From Alentia gelatinosa (lineage: Eukaryota; Annelida; Polychaeta; Phyllodocida; Polynoidae): a stretch of 64,000 bases of DNA. The stretch spans positions 34,071,300 to 34,135,299 of the forward strand of contig OX465581.1 of NCBI GenBank assembly GCA_950022655.1. The letters are read 5' to 3'. The translations under genes were made by a program, and so were the position numbers. The notes under the pieces were generated by a model. The model worked only from the letters and a program-made list of their open reading frames with translations, was not told where the DNA came from and made no database searches. Of this stretch, positions 25,295 to 35,474 are shown piece by piece; the first letter of the stretch is position 1, and each line of letters begins with the position of its first letter.

Positions 25295-26556
25295 TGTAAA
25301 ATATTAGAGCTATGCTAGCCTTATATTTAGTATTTAGTTTCTATATGTATTTGTATCTATACATTTAAGTGAAAACTTTGAGTGTACTCTGTGCGTTCAT
25401 CCTCACCAAGGTCAGGTGAGGTCAAGTGTGAGTGCAGGGTAATTTAACTGTAGTTGATAAAAGGGGGTTGCTCTCATCAGGCCATAAAATACCATCACCT
25501 TCCGATGTCTAAGGGGGATGTGGGGGAGGACCCTGTGGGCGGTGACCATGACCACCTGCACTATCCCTGGATCTGAATGAGGATAGGGTTGGAAGGTGTG
25601 AGGGGCAGGTGAGGATGGAAGCACCCCTCTTCCGGAGAGGCAGGTGGAAACCAGTCTGACACCCCACCTGGTGGACACCCTGAGAACTGAGGTTTATGGG
25701 ATTCAGAGAAACATCACGGGAAGGGTTTGACTTCCAAAAAGGGGGTAGGTCTGAATGACAAGATATTTCTAATGTTAAGTTATTTTTGTAGGAGTTCAAT
25801 CCGAACTTAAAATCAATGTGTTGGAAGCTTTGGTGGCTAATTAATTGTAAGGCATATCAAAGTAGAATGTATTTCCTTGAATACTATGTAATGATTTAGA
25901 TGATTAGGCCTATTTATGCTGTATGATGCGAAATATAGAGTCTGTACAAATTACATACTAGCTACAGAGTGTATCCACGGGAGCATGAGCTGTCTACCGG
26001 AAGGACAGATCAGTTTATGTACTTGGGGGAATTTTATATGTAATTTTGAGCTAAAATAATTGATTGGTATATTGATTATGATGCGGGAAGATGCATCTAG
26101 GTTAATATTGAATGAAGAATATTGAAATTCTCCCATAGACTTGTTGGCTTTGGTTTAAATGTAGATTTTCTCTATCTGTATATAAAATGTCAAGTCCTGC
26201 TTTATGATGTGTAGGTGGGTGCAAACAGACATCACAGCCACGTCCCATCTGTTCAGGCTGACGCCATGTATCACGACACAAAGTGAGGGGGCTTCCCCTC
26301 TGTGGTTGATGTTTGAGTATAAATAAAGCTGGAGACGAGATGGAAGGCAGTCACTCCACTGATCGTACAATAGTATGCATCAAGGGACCTGCTGGAGAGT
26401 TCGGCTACATGAATGACAGTAATGTCTTGTAGTTTGTTTATTTGTACGGCCAAGCTATGAGGGGAAACTTATAGATGTCTTTATAAGTGAACCTAAAGGG
26501 CTGGCTGATGAAGGTGATATCTGGAACGGGCGACTGATGGAGTTGATATTTTAAAC
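25295..26556 (+). repeat. 5' LTR
   Basis: 1262 bp, TG start. Contains a TATAAATA box (26319-26326) overlapping an AATAAA (26323-26328), the likely promoter and polyadenylation signals. By eye it differs from the 3' LTR at about nine positions (about 0.7 percent) with no length difference. Reading frames inside it occur twice only because the LTR does. Confidence 0.9.
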
Positions 26557-26575
26557 AGGCGACCACGCCGAGACC
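26557..26575 (+). other. Candidate primer-binding site
   Basis: AGGCGACCACGCCGAGACC directly follows the 5' LTR. GGCGACCACG is the complement expected for the 3' end of an animal tRNA-Arg acceptor stem plus CC(A) (a ...CGTGGTCGCCA end). The match beyond ten bases is not verified. Confidence 0.45.
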
Positions 26576-26613
26576 TCAACATTTGCTGATTTAATCACAG
26601 CGGCTTGCTAGAA

Positions 26614-26757
26614 ATGGAGGATCTGGTGATATATAGAGGACATCTTGCTGTATTACAGCACTATAAAAAGAGAATGGACCCCCTATACTGTGAGTACATT
26701 GATGTGACTGTGATCGACAGAGGACCTACCATTTATGTTTCTGTAACAAATCATTAG
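26614..26757 (+). CDS. Short leader ORF of the LTR element (47 aa)
   Basis: The first ATG after the LTR opens a 47-codon frame beginning MEDLVIYRGHLAVLQHYKKR and ending at TAG 26755-26757. It sits where the N-terminus of gag would be expected, and GTGAGT (about 26690) inside it could be the splice donor for a subgenomic env mRNA. It may be a gag remnant; no homology is recognised. Confidence 0.3.
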   Translation: MEDLVIYRGHLAVLQHYKKRMDPLYCEYIDVTVIDRGPTIYVSVTNH

Positions 26758-26911
26758 TGAACACAACAGAAGGATTAGGCGGACTGAGGATGGAAATGTG
26801 TGCAGAGGGCTGCTAATGCGGTGAGTGAAGGTGACTGCTGATGCAGTAAAGTATAGGAGAAGCAGAGGGACTAAAAGAAGGAGTTAGCAGTGTGGACAGC
26901 AGAGCAGTAGC

Positions 26912-27247
26912 ATGATGAGAGGGATCATGGCAAACCATGTGCTAGAGAGGCAGCAAGGGATGCAAACCTCAGAGCAAGCATGGGATATTTGCCTGCTACT
27001 GGAAGAGTGCATAGCATGCATTTGCAATATGGACAGGAAGTTGAAGATGGTGAACTGTGACAGACGCAGAGCACCAGAGATCACGGAGGAGGGCAGCAGA
27101 GCCAACAGCAGAGGAACCAGTTGCTCAGCATCGGAGGGCCTTGGGACCATGAATCTTAGGCAAAAGGCAGACCGACTATCATGTGGTGACCAGGAGTTAG
27201 TCTGCCAGATTGTTGGGGCCATCGGTCTTAGGGAAGAGAACTGGTGA
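26912..27247 (+). CDS. Uncharacterised ORF of the LTR element (111 aa)
   Basis: A 111-residue frame between the leader and env. It is rich in charged residues and cysteines, and has no zinc knuckle (CxxCxxxxHxxxxC), protease or polymerase motif. It occupies the place where gag-pol should be. It could be the remnant of a deleted gene or chance; the long opposite-strand frame covering the same region (26884-27708) is treated as a shadow. Confidence 0.25.
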   Translation: MMRGIMANHVLERQQGMQTSEQAWDICLLLEECIACICNMDRKLKMVNCDRRRAPEITEEGSRANSRGTSCSASEGLGTMNLRQKADRLSCGDQELVCQIVGAIGLREENW

Positions 27248-27280
27248 CTTTGAGGATGATAAAGAGGAGGCGAAGAAGCA

Positions 27281-28585
27281 ATGTATTGCCTTTGTCTCCC
27301 ACTTTTGTGCCTAATCAGTGGTATAGTAGCAGCAGACTTGTTCCAGACCGACGGAGTGCTGATTGAAGAACAAGGAGAAGCCAGGACGGTAGAAGCTGTA
27401 TGGGTGGCGCTAGTTACCATCAACCCCCCACCACCTATACCCATGCAGGCGTGGGTACAAAGGGTAAGGGAGGGTATAGAGTCAGCTGGAGGACGAGTAT
27501 CATCAGGAGATAGACAAGTGTGGGAGGCCCGGTTGTCAGCTCTTAGCCTGTCCGGCCAGCAGATAACTGAGTTACAACCGGACATGCCTCCTGTGCCCCA
27601 GAGACGAAAACGTGGCTTGGTGGATATTATAGGAGAGGCAAGCCGGCTTCTATTTGGCACTTCAATGGATAAAGATGTACAGGAGCTGCGCCACTTAGTT
27701 GAGGTCACAGCAAAGGAGAACTTGCTGGTTCACCACCATGTAAAGGACTTGGTGACGGTTGTGAACCAGACAAGGAAATATGTGAGGGAGAACCGGATGG
27801 ATCTGCAGGCCATCCGGTAACACGAGGAGGCCTTACGCGACCGGTTGGTTAGGCAGCAGGGACGACTGACCATGCTTGACCACCGGGTAACCAGTCTGTC
27901 TATTTCCCGGATTATAGACAGAACCCTGACTGAGTTGGAGTTGATCATGCGCGAATATCAACTTCAAGTCAGTCTCTTTGAGAAACAGCGACAGGAACTG
28001 GAGCGGGGATGGTTGACTGAAAACACATTGTCGAGGAAAGAAGTTAAAGACATTACCAGATACTTACGACACCGAGGTTATGACACCCCTCGACTAGAGT
28101 GGTACTATGAAAACATGGAAGTGGAGCCACTATGGACTGAGAGCAAGCAGCTGGTGTACTATGTTGATATTTATGGACTCAGTGGAACACATTATCTACG
28201 TTACTTTATTCAATATTTCCCTGTGTTAATGAACAATAATTTTTTAAGGACTGTGAAGGGACAAGCAGAGATTGCTGTAAACACCCACACAGGTGGGAGC
28301 TTTTGGCCAGAACATTGCGTAGGAAAGAAACCCAGGGTTTGTACCCAACAGAAAGAACTCTTAAAACCAACTTGTGAATCAGGACTAGTTTCTAACCAAT
28401 CTTGTGGATTTTGTGTGGTTGAAATAAGTAAGCGAAATGATAAGCGATCCGAAATTTACCCATTGAGTTTATCAAAATTTGTTGTGGTTGTATATGTATC
28501 AACACCAGTAACACTGAGGTGGCCAGCCTGCTATGGAGTTAGATGTTTCAGGAGCAAGGATATTGGAAGTATTGGGGGGATGTGA
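27281..28585 (+). pseudogene. Env-like fusion glycoprotein gene (errantivirus/baculovirus F type), ectodomain part, broken
   Basis: Predicted signal peptide (MYCLCLPLLCLISG), then a short amino-terminal subunit ending in an RRKR furin-type site at residues 108-111. Immediately after it comes a GLVDIIGEASRLLFGT segment, the fusion-peptide pattern shared by gypsy/errantivirus Env and baculovirus F proteins (an inference from motif, not a search). Heptad-like hydrophobic spacing and an NQT glycosylation site follow. An in-frame TAA at 27818-27820 interrupts the frame, which then stays open in the same frame to 28585. A cysteine-rich region lies before the end. As it stands it cannot yield a full protein without readthrough. 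Confidence 0.65.
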
Positions 28586-28676
28586 GCTGGAAACATCAGA
28601 GTGGAAAGTAAGGGGGACAGAGTATAGTAGTACTAATATAACCAGGAAGTATTTTAGAACATGACCAACACTCGCG

Positions 28677-29003
28677 TTGAACTTCAGTTGGCCTAAAGAG
28701 ATGAAGGAAGAAGTCATAGAGGAGCTAGAGCTCAGAGAACGCATTCCTGTTCCGCTGGTAGAGATGGAGGGATGGACAAAGCCCAGAGCGCCGATAGAGA
28801 GGCCCAGGAATACTAGTATTCATGTCGGGTATATTGTATCAGCAGTTGTTACAGTGGTGACGCTACTCCTCGGTACCATGATCTATCAGATCAAGAGGTA
28901 TGTGGCAAGACGGGCTGCGGAGGCACCCAATGCAACATTTAGGCGGTGTACTACCCCTAAAGATGACCTCACCGAGCTTGAGTTAGCGGTCCTCACTTCT
29001 TAG
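28677..29003 (+). pseudogene. Env-like gene, C-terminal transmembrane part (other frame)
   Basis: This frame is shifted relative to the upstream env frame, which ends at 28585. It contains a membrane segment (VGYIVSAVVTVVTLLLGTMI) followed by a basic tail (KRYVARRAAE), as expected for the anchor and cytoplasmic tail of a class I type envelope protein. The frame break between 28560 and 28680 marks a second lesion in the gene. Confidence 0.6.
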
Positions 29004-29137
29004 AATTTCACCCTTTTCAAATTGTTATCCAGTTGGACCTTTTGGTAGGGTTATTTTGGTGTGTGTACTGCTTTGGCATAGAAGTAACATATAAGTAATC
29101 CTAGTAAGTTGTAGTTTGATGCATGGCATCAAACTTT

Positions 29138-29151
29138 GAGTGGGGGAGGTG
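29138..29151 (+). other. Polypurine tract
   Basis: GAGTGGGGGAGGTG immediately precedes the TGTAAAATATTAG start of the 3' LTR, the normal position for plus-strand priming. Confidence 0.75.
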
Positions 29152-30413
29152 TGTAAAATATTAGAGCTATTCTAGCCTTATATTTAGTATTTAGTTTCTA
29201 TATGTATTTGTATCTATACATTTAAGTGAAAACTTTGAGTGTACTCTGTGCGTTCATCCTCACCAAGGTCAGGTGAGGTCAAGTGTGAGTGCAGGGTAAT
29301 TTAACTGTAGTTGATAAAAGGGGGTTGCTCTCATCAGGCCATAAAATACCATCACCTTCCGATGTCTAAGGGGGATGTGGGGGAGGACCCTGTGGGCGGT
29401 GACCATGACCACCTGCCCTATCCCCGGATCTGAATGAGGATAGGGTTGGAAGGTGTGAGGGGCAGGTGAGGATGGAAGCACCCCTCTTCCGGAGAGGCAG
29501 GTGGAAACCAGTCTGACACCCCACCTGGTGGACACCCTGAGAACTGAGGTTTATGGGATTCAGAGAAACATCACGGGAAGGGTTTGACTTCCGAAAAGGG
29601 GGTAGGTCTGAATGACAAGATATTTCTAATGTTAAGTTATTTTTGTAGGAGTTCAATCCGAACTTAAAATCAATGTGTTGGAAGCTTTGGTGGCTAATTA
29701 ATTGTAAGGCATATCAAAGTAGAATGTATTTCCTTGAATACTATGTAATGATTTAGATGATTAGGCCTATTTATGCTGTATGATGCGAAATATAGAGTCT
29801 GTACAAATTACATACTAGCTACAGAGTGTATCCACGGGAGCATGAGCTGTCTACCGGAAGGACAGATCAGTTTATGTACTTGGGGGAATTTTATATGTAA
29901 CTTTGAGCTAAAATAATTGATTGGTATATTGATTATGATGCGGGAAGATGCATCTAGGTTAATATTGAATGAAGAATATTGAAATTCTCCCATAGACTTG
30001 TTGGCTTTGGTTTAAATGCAGATTTTCTCTATCTGTATATAAAATGTCAAGTCCTGCTTTATGATGTGTAGGTGGGTGCAAACAGACATCACAGCCACGT
30101 CCCATCTGTTCAGGCTGACGCCATGTATCACGACACAAAGTGAGGGGGCTTCCCCTCTGTGGTTGATGTTTAAGTATAAATAAAGCTGGAGACGAGATGG
30201 AAGGCAGTCACTCCACTGATCGTACAATAGTATGCATCAAGGGACCTGCTGGAGAGTTCGGCTACATGAATGACAGTAATGTATTGTAGTTTGTTTATTT
30301 GTACGGCCAAGCTATGAGGGGAAACTTATAGATGTCTTTATAAGTGAACCTAAAGGGCTGGCTGATGAAGGTGATATCTGGAACGGGCGAATGATGGAGT
30401 TGATATTTTAAAC
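29152..30413 (+). repeat. 3' LTR
   Basis: 1262 bp, same length as the 5' LTR and about 99.3 percent identical by eye. The few differences are single substitutions, mostly transitions. The close match indicates insertion recent in evolutionary terms. Confidence 0.9.
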
Positions 30414-30720
30414 TATGGCTAAACTTGTACCAGGGGTTAGATAAATATCTGGCCGCCATTATCCATCGCTAAGACCTTAGGCGTAACATGCGTTACTCTT
30501 CGGCATTGCCGAAACCATAGTTACCGGATATATAGCAACGTGTGGTAATCACGTTAGTTACGACAGTAGGTATATAGTAATATGTCTGAGATGAATTGTT
30601 CAATGCAGTGCAAGTAATAGAGTTAAGCATACAACCTACATTTAAGATTGTATTTTGTTATGTATTTTTCTCACAACGGATTCGTGTAGGGGTTGAGGAC
30701 ATTCAGAGATGATAGTAGTA

Positions 30721-30875
30721 AACAAGACGAGACCAAAAACAAAATTCTAGCCTCAAACCCCCATAGGTTTAGCACTAAGCCTAGTTCTTACTGGCCACCG
30801 GAAATGGTGTTTTGAACATGGGTATCTGCCATTTAAGCGGGTTCGCTTTGGGTCCCTATACACATATTATGCTCT
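30721..30875 (+). repeat. Dispersed repeat fragment, partner at 52297-52600
   Basis: GAGACCAAAAACAAAATTCT, the AGCCTCAAACCCCCATAG block, GGAAATGGTGTTTTG and AGCGGGTTCGCTT strings are shared with the foldback at 52297-52600, where part is inverted. Confidence 0.5.
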
Positions 30876-31389
30876 GGGCAGTCTTTATTAATTGTGATGT
30901 ATTGACAGGTATTTATAGTCTAATATCAATGTTACTATGGTCATATTTGGCATAATATAACCCCACACACAACCTGACGATATTATCAAAATCTATTGAG
31001 TATTTTTTAAACCATTGATTTAAAACCACTGAAAAAGTGCAGTGTTCTGTCGGAGCCTGACAATGCCTTATATCATTGTCCTGCTGTTAAATGGTAAAGT
31101 CCGGGCTATTACCTCTTTCAGATAAATCATTGGGTAGTTTAACATATATTCACATGAGACTATTATTCCTTGTTTGTGCATTGACAAGTAGGCAGCTAGA
31201 GGCGTGCATGATTGGATGTTTTTAACCCATGTTAACCACTATAAAATACTTAACCTGTGCTGTATTTGCTAACGTGTCAATATATATCATGAATAAATGA
31301 TGTAACTAGAACAATACCATTGTGTTTGTAAGGCTTCTTTTACAACAATTTTTGCATCAGAGTTAATTGACTTAGATTCCCAAGCCTAT

Positions 31390-32540
31390 TACAGTAAAAC
31401 CCTGCTTCTGGGACACCTCGCTTAAGCGGGAGATCCACCAAGCGAAATTAGGGCCGGCCGATGTCCGTGCGGATGGAATATGGACGTCGGCTGCTCCCGC
31501 CTCTGGTCGGCTCAAGCCGGTTGATATAATCGCTTTGGTGGATCAGCAAATAATGTCAAATCGGCTGGGGCCGGCCGCACCCGGCTGAGGCCGGACCTAG
31601 TCGCCTCTCCCATATCACCATCGTCCGTAGCCGTGTGGCCCCCGTGTGGGAGCCGGCCGGACGTCGCCTCTGGCCGGCCGGCTCAAAATGAAAATTATTT
31701 GCTGGTCCACTGACCCAGCCGTGTGGAGTCGGCTAGAAACTCCCTAGCCGATGTAGCCAACGCAAAACTGATTTATTTGCTTTTTAAAGGCGGCCGGACG
31801 GACGATTTGAAGAGTACGACACCCGCCCGCGGGCTCTGCCGGGAGTTGCGGCGAGGGAACGCCGCCAACATAGCGCGAACCATACCGGCGATACCCGAAG
31901 CCGCGAACGGACATCGAAAATTCCGACACTATCGTCAGAATTCTAGCACCATAGCGTGCCATACACACTCATAACATTAATCCTTATCTCTATTTACCTT
32001 CATTGTTCGATTTAACGTGTATTTCCGCGGTTATTTGACAATCTCTGACCGTTCCTGTACAAATCCTGACACGCCGACACACCGCTCCGCTCGATACGTG
32101 GCTTCCGCGGGTTCAGAGCGTCGAAGTGTATCGCCGCACGCGGCGCCGCCTATCGGGGAACTCGATTACTACGTAAAATACCATGCGCGCCGCCTATCGG
32201 ATCAATAGAGAACTCGGCTGGCCCGTCCCTGCGAGCGCCTTGTGGACGTCGGCCGGCTGGAAATAACTATTTGGTGGATCAGCACGGAGAATTCGAGACG
32301 GCTGGACAGCCGGCCTAGGCGATTATAGCAGAAATGACCGTCGTCCAAAGCCGGCTGGACGTCGCCTCTGCAGTTCTTGGTGGATCTAAGCCTTTAAGAG
32401 GGCACCCCGCCTAAGGGGCCAATTTGCTCGGAACAGTAATCTTTATTTAGTTTATCCTAACCCGGGTTAAGGGGACACCCCGCTTAAGGGGATTCTTTGC
32501 TCGGAACGGAGGGTGTCTCCTTAAGCCGAGTTTACTGTAC
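31390..32540. repeat. TACAGTRAAACCCC element, copy 2, split by element D
   Basis: Left end TTACAGTAAAACCCTGCTTC (about 31389) and right end GCCGAGTTTACTGTAC (about 32524-32539) belong to the family at 7074-7256. Between them the CTTAAG repeat is interrupted at a TTAA by a second element (31425-32396). Confidence 0.65.
31425..32396. mobile_element. TTAA-type miniature element D (AGATCCACCAAG termini)
   Basis: TTAA is followed by GCGGGAGATCCACCAAGC on the left; the right end is CTTGGTGGATCTAAGCCT followed by TTAA. The host repeat has one TTAA at this point, so TTAA is the target duplication, the hallmark of piggyBac-type transposition. A ~230-bp internal block (about 31806-32036) is shared with element A. 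No transposase frame is present. Confidence 0.65.
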
Positions 32541-33808
32541 ATAATTGACTTGGTTTTAGAGCATACAAAGGGGGTGTTCTTTGCGCAGGGGCTGGACCTA
32601 ACGCCGTTGGACGTCTGCCAGGATGTCTGCTAAACATACATGTACATTTTTGTACTTATAGTGTTGAAAAGCTGACGTTACACAGCAGCCGTGTAGGCTA
32701 CGTTTGTAGGCATCTGACAAAAGCTAAATGGTCTTATGAGCCTTCACTCACCAATAATGAGCATGTTGCCTCCTCCACTACACCGATTACTATAATCACC
32801 TGACAAATGGCCGCTATGAGATTGCCTTGCGGCTGCCCTATGGTGCTCTTTTGTAGTCGTGGAGTCAGCCAAATTGAATACCCCCTTAAAGAGCTTGACT
32901 TGATATTGACTTGGTTTATGAACTCAAACTCTGCATAATTGACTTGACAATGAAGTCAATGAATTTCTAAAAGTCAATTTTAACTGGCCTAAACTTCAAC
33001 CACTAAAGTGGGGCGATGGCATCCAAATGGTTATCATTTGCGAGCATTCGTGAATATGATAATATACATTTTTTTGTAGTATTTGTGTGAGTTAACCCGA
33101 GTCATGCTATTTGAACTAGAAGTGAAAATGTAAAAGAATAAATGATTGTATATAATGTATTTAGATACAAATCAATGACAGGTGATGGTAAACCATGAGA
33201 AGTTCAAGCGGAGTAGTACACAAGCGTTTTCGAATGTATTACGATGTCAACCTGGAGTGGTTTGTCCACATAACCATCATTTTTTGTATCTATTATCCAT
33301 CTCCTTGAGTAAATTGTCCTCAGTAATTGCCATACTAAAGGAGGGTATACCAATAGGGAGTATGTTTTTTTGCTTTACAGCGCAAGGGGACTATTTTGCC
33401 GTAATCAGTGGTTTTGCGGACGTATACAATGGATTTTACATCAGTATTCAATGGTTTTGGTATCTGACAGTTTTTAAATGATGGGGAATGATTTACTTAG
33501 TCCCCATACATTTATAATGTGGACTCTGTATACGCTGGATCATACTTTAGGGGAGGTGATATACGAGAAGCTGACATCTTTTACCGAAGTAGCTTCAAAT
33601 GAGGAACCTATGTTCACTTCTCAATGGTGTCCCATCTGTACAGCTGTGCAAACATTCAACCAGCTCTCTGAGGGGCCATTCGGGAAGAGTTTACCATTAA
33701 CCTTGACGCACACTACACAGACTTTGATAAATGTCTATCTTTAGTTGCCGAAGGACTTACGGGGGTATAGAGCAGGTGTCGCCAAGCACTCAGCTGATCC
33801 TACATGGG

Positions 33809-33880
33809 CATGTAAATTACATGGACATGTAAATTACATGGACATGTAAATTACATGGACATGTAAATTACATGGACATC
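33809..33880 (+). repeat. Short tandem repeat, 17-bp unit
   Basis: About four to five copies of CATGTAAATTACATGGA. Each unit is itself nearly palindromic (ATGTAAATTACAT). Confidence 0.9.
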
Positions 33881-34436
33881 AAACTTTTTTTGGGGGTTAG
33901 AAACTATTCATGTCATCTTCATATGAGCTGATGACGACCGATATTTGTTAAGAAATTTAATTTGAGATATACAATTGAAGACAGGCATTCACAAAGTCTG
34001 TTTAACTGGCTAGAACCGGTTACTCTATAGTTACTCTCACCACCAATATAGTGGCCTGCATAGACCCCAACAAAGATAACACCCAAAATCTATGTTCTAA
34101 ATATCACTAACTATACAATGGCGACCCAAAATAGCGGATATCTTTGGGACTGAGATAAACTATTTGAGTAGTCCACTATGGTAACCTTTTAATGTTTATG
34201 ATCATACACCTATCCATTACCTGGTGGATAATTACACATATAAATTTGCTCTACAAGGTACAAAGAATGAGCCGCTAAAGGCCCGGCTCCACTGTCGACC
34301 GATTTTTATCAGAAAGTACATTTCACCAGAAAAATATGTCAACTTTTTTTCATGGCCGCAAGAAAAATGTCAACTTTTTTCATGATCCCAACTGACATCC
34401 CTGATTTTATCATAATGTTTGATTGACCTTCCACAG

Positions 34437-34930
34437 GGTCGCATGGTGGCACCCCGTATTTTACCGGTCCTCGGCAGTGTCTTCGCTACATCCTCAAGAC
34501 TCAGGGCGTGCCGGGCCTCTACAATGGACTCCAGGCCATGGCCTACCGGGACATCTACAGCTTCGGCCTCTACGTCTTTGTCTACGAGCACCTCTATAAG
34601 ACGATGCACGAGGCGCGCTGCTTTGATGAGCACGGCGCCATTGCCAGCGTGCTGGCGGGCGGCTCGGCGGGTGTCGTCTGCTGGTCGAGCTGCATACCCT
34701 TTGACTGTATAAAGTCCAGACTGCAGGCCGATCAGACTGGGCGCTTGTATAGCGGTATGATGGACTGTGCAAGGAAGATGTACCAACAGGGCGGTCCCAA
34801 GATCTTCTTTAGAGGTATTCTAGTTAATAGTATCCGCTCGTTCCCCGTGAATGCCATTACCTTCTTCGTGTATTCGCAGACGTTGAAGAAGCTCAACAGT
34901 GACAGCAATGGTTTAGCAGAAGTGATGTAA
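34437..34930 (+). CDS. Mitochondrial carrier, distal alternative terminal exon (5b)
   Basis: The exon starts after CTTCCACAG in phase 1, exactly the phase of exon 4, and ends at TAA 34928-34930. With exons 1-4 it gives a 303-residue carrier. It encodes h34 (YFTGPRQCLRYILKTQGVPG), helix 4 (AYRDIYSFGLYVFVYE), helix 5 with the third signature PFDCIKSRLQ, h56 (YSGMMDCARKMYQQGGPKIF) and helix 6 (RSFPVNAITFFVYSQTL). It is roughly 40 percent identical to exon 5a by eye, and helix 6 is closer to SLC25A45 (FPVNA) than 5a is. Helix 4 lacks the proline after RD that 5a keeps. No preceding exons of its own are visible. It could instead be the last exon of a truncated tandem gene, but its intact frame argues for use. 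Confidence 0.85.
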
Positions 34931-35000
34931 ACAGTAGTGGTTCAACAGAAGTAATGTAAACAGTAGTGGTCCAACAGAAGTGATGTAAACAGTAGTGAAT
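34912..35000 (+). repeat. 31-33 bp tandem repeat starting in the coding end of exon 5b
   Basis: CAACAGAAGTGATGTAAACAGTAGTGGT-type units repeat about 2.7 times, and the carrier stop codon lies in the first unit. Degenerate units of the same kind resume at 35875-36110 after an inserted block. Confidence 0.8.
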
Positions 35001-35029
35001 CTTATAAAAAAAAGAAGAAAAAAAAAAAA

Positions 35030-35470
35030 GGGCCATCATATCGAGGTCGTAAATTGTGGAATAGTCTACCACTAATATTCCTAAAAGCACTGAGTAAACA
35101 GTCGTTTAACCCTTTAAGGGCGAATGATGCCTCAATCCAGCCCAGGGCGAATGATGCCTTAAGGCACCATTTCTCAAAAATCTACAAAATTGTTTTTAAC
35201 CAAAAATGATTGAGGAATATTAATGAAAATTTTACAGAATGTATGTACAATACCATTATTAGTATTTCTATTCAAAAGAAATGACATATTTAAGATTATA
35301 TATGATATTACGTGAATAAAAAATTGAATTGTGGGTTTTGACGACTGTGTGCCCGTCCCCTAGCGGTGTAAAGTGCCACCAGCACCCGTCCTTCGGGCGG
35401 TAGCTTGCCACAGGCACCCGTCCTTAAAGGGTTAAAAATATGCTAAGGAAAATCTAACAGTTGGAACTGT
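35030..35470 (+). mobile_element. LINE 3'-end fragment
   Basis: Plus-strand reading from about 35039 gives RGRKLWNSLPLIFLKALSKQSF, the typical extreme C-terminus of non-LTR retrotransposon polymerases (GxKLWNSLPxxIrxaxSxxxFK). The frame is interrupted after the F by a TTAA element (35110-35431) and resumes with K, N, M, L, R, K, I and a stop. It is a fragment only. Confidence 0.6.
35106..35435. mobile_element. piggyBac-like miniature element in LINE tail
   Basis: TTAA duplications at 35106-35109 and 35432-35435 flank terminal repeats CCCTTTAAGGGCG and the complement of CGTCCTTAAAGGG. No transposase is present. Removing one TTAA copy and the element restores the LINE reading frame, which confirms the boundaries. 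Relatives: 59020-59375 and an end at 57901-57964. Confidence 0.8.
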
Positions 35471-35474
35471 AATC

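Larger units (their letters stand above)
25295..30413 (+). mobile_element. LTR retroelement with env-like insert and no gag-pol
   Basis: Two 1262-bp LTRs (25295-26556, 29152-30413) bracket a 2.6-kb interior. The LTRs begin TGTAAAATATTAG; the right boundary is uncertain by one or two bases because the copies differ there (AAACA against AAACT). A CTAT is present before the 5' LTR (25291-25294) and just after the 3' LTR, a plausible 4-bp target duplication. A primer-binding-like site follows the 5' LTR and a purine tract precedes the 3' LTR. The interior carries an env-like gene with a furin-type site and fusion-peptide motif, characteristic of gypsy/errantivirus envelopes, but I see no protease, RT, RNase H or integrase. 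It is therefore non-autonomous. Same strand as the carrier gene. Confidence 0.85.
24241..34436 (+). other. Interval between the two carrier terminal exons
   Basis: If exon 5b is used with exon 4, this is intronic. It holds two palindromic foldbacks (24481-24591, 24998-25142), a complete LTR-env-LTR element (25295-30413), a repeat fragment at 30721-30875, and a TACAGTRAAACCCC element interrupted by TTAA element D (31390-32540). I looked for a second set of N-terminal carrier exons (PxDxxK, FFRG) and saw none. Confidence 0.6.

Noticed and set aside
25412..25799. Repeated pairs of reading frames also at 29269-29656
   Set aside because: They lie inside the two LTRs and occur twice only because the LTR does.
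26884..27708. 274-codon minus-strand frame
   Set aside because: Antisense to the env-like gene, with no recognisable domains; most likely a shadow of the sense coding region, though antisense genes exist in some retroviruses.
33809..33880. CRISPR-like array of 17-bp repeats
   Set aside because: Units are directly adjacent without spacers, and the DNA is eukaryotic.
24241..34436. Complete second tandem carrier gene
   Set aside because: Searched by eye for PxDxxK and FFRG-type exons between the two terminal exons and found none; only the terminal exon is duplicated here.
34370..34786. Opposite-strand and alternate-frame ORFs over carrier exon 5b
   Set aside because: Shadows of a GC-rich coding exon; the plus-strand frame has the carrier signature and splice phase.
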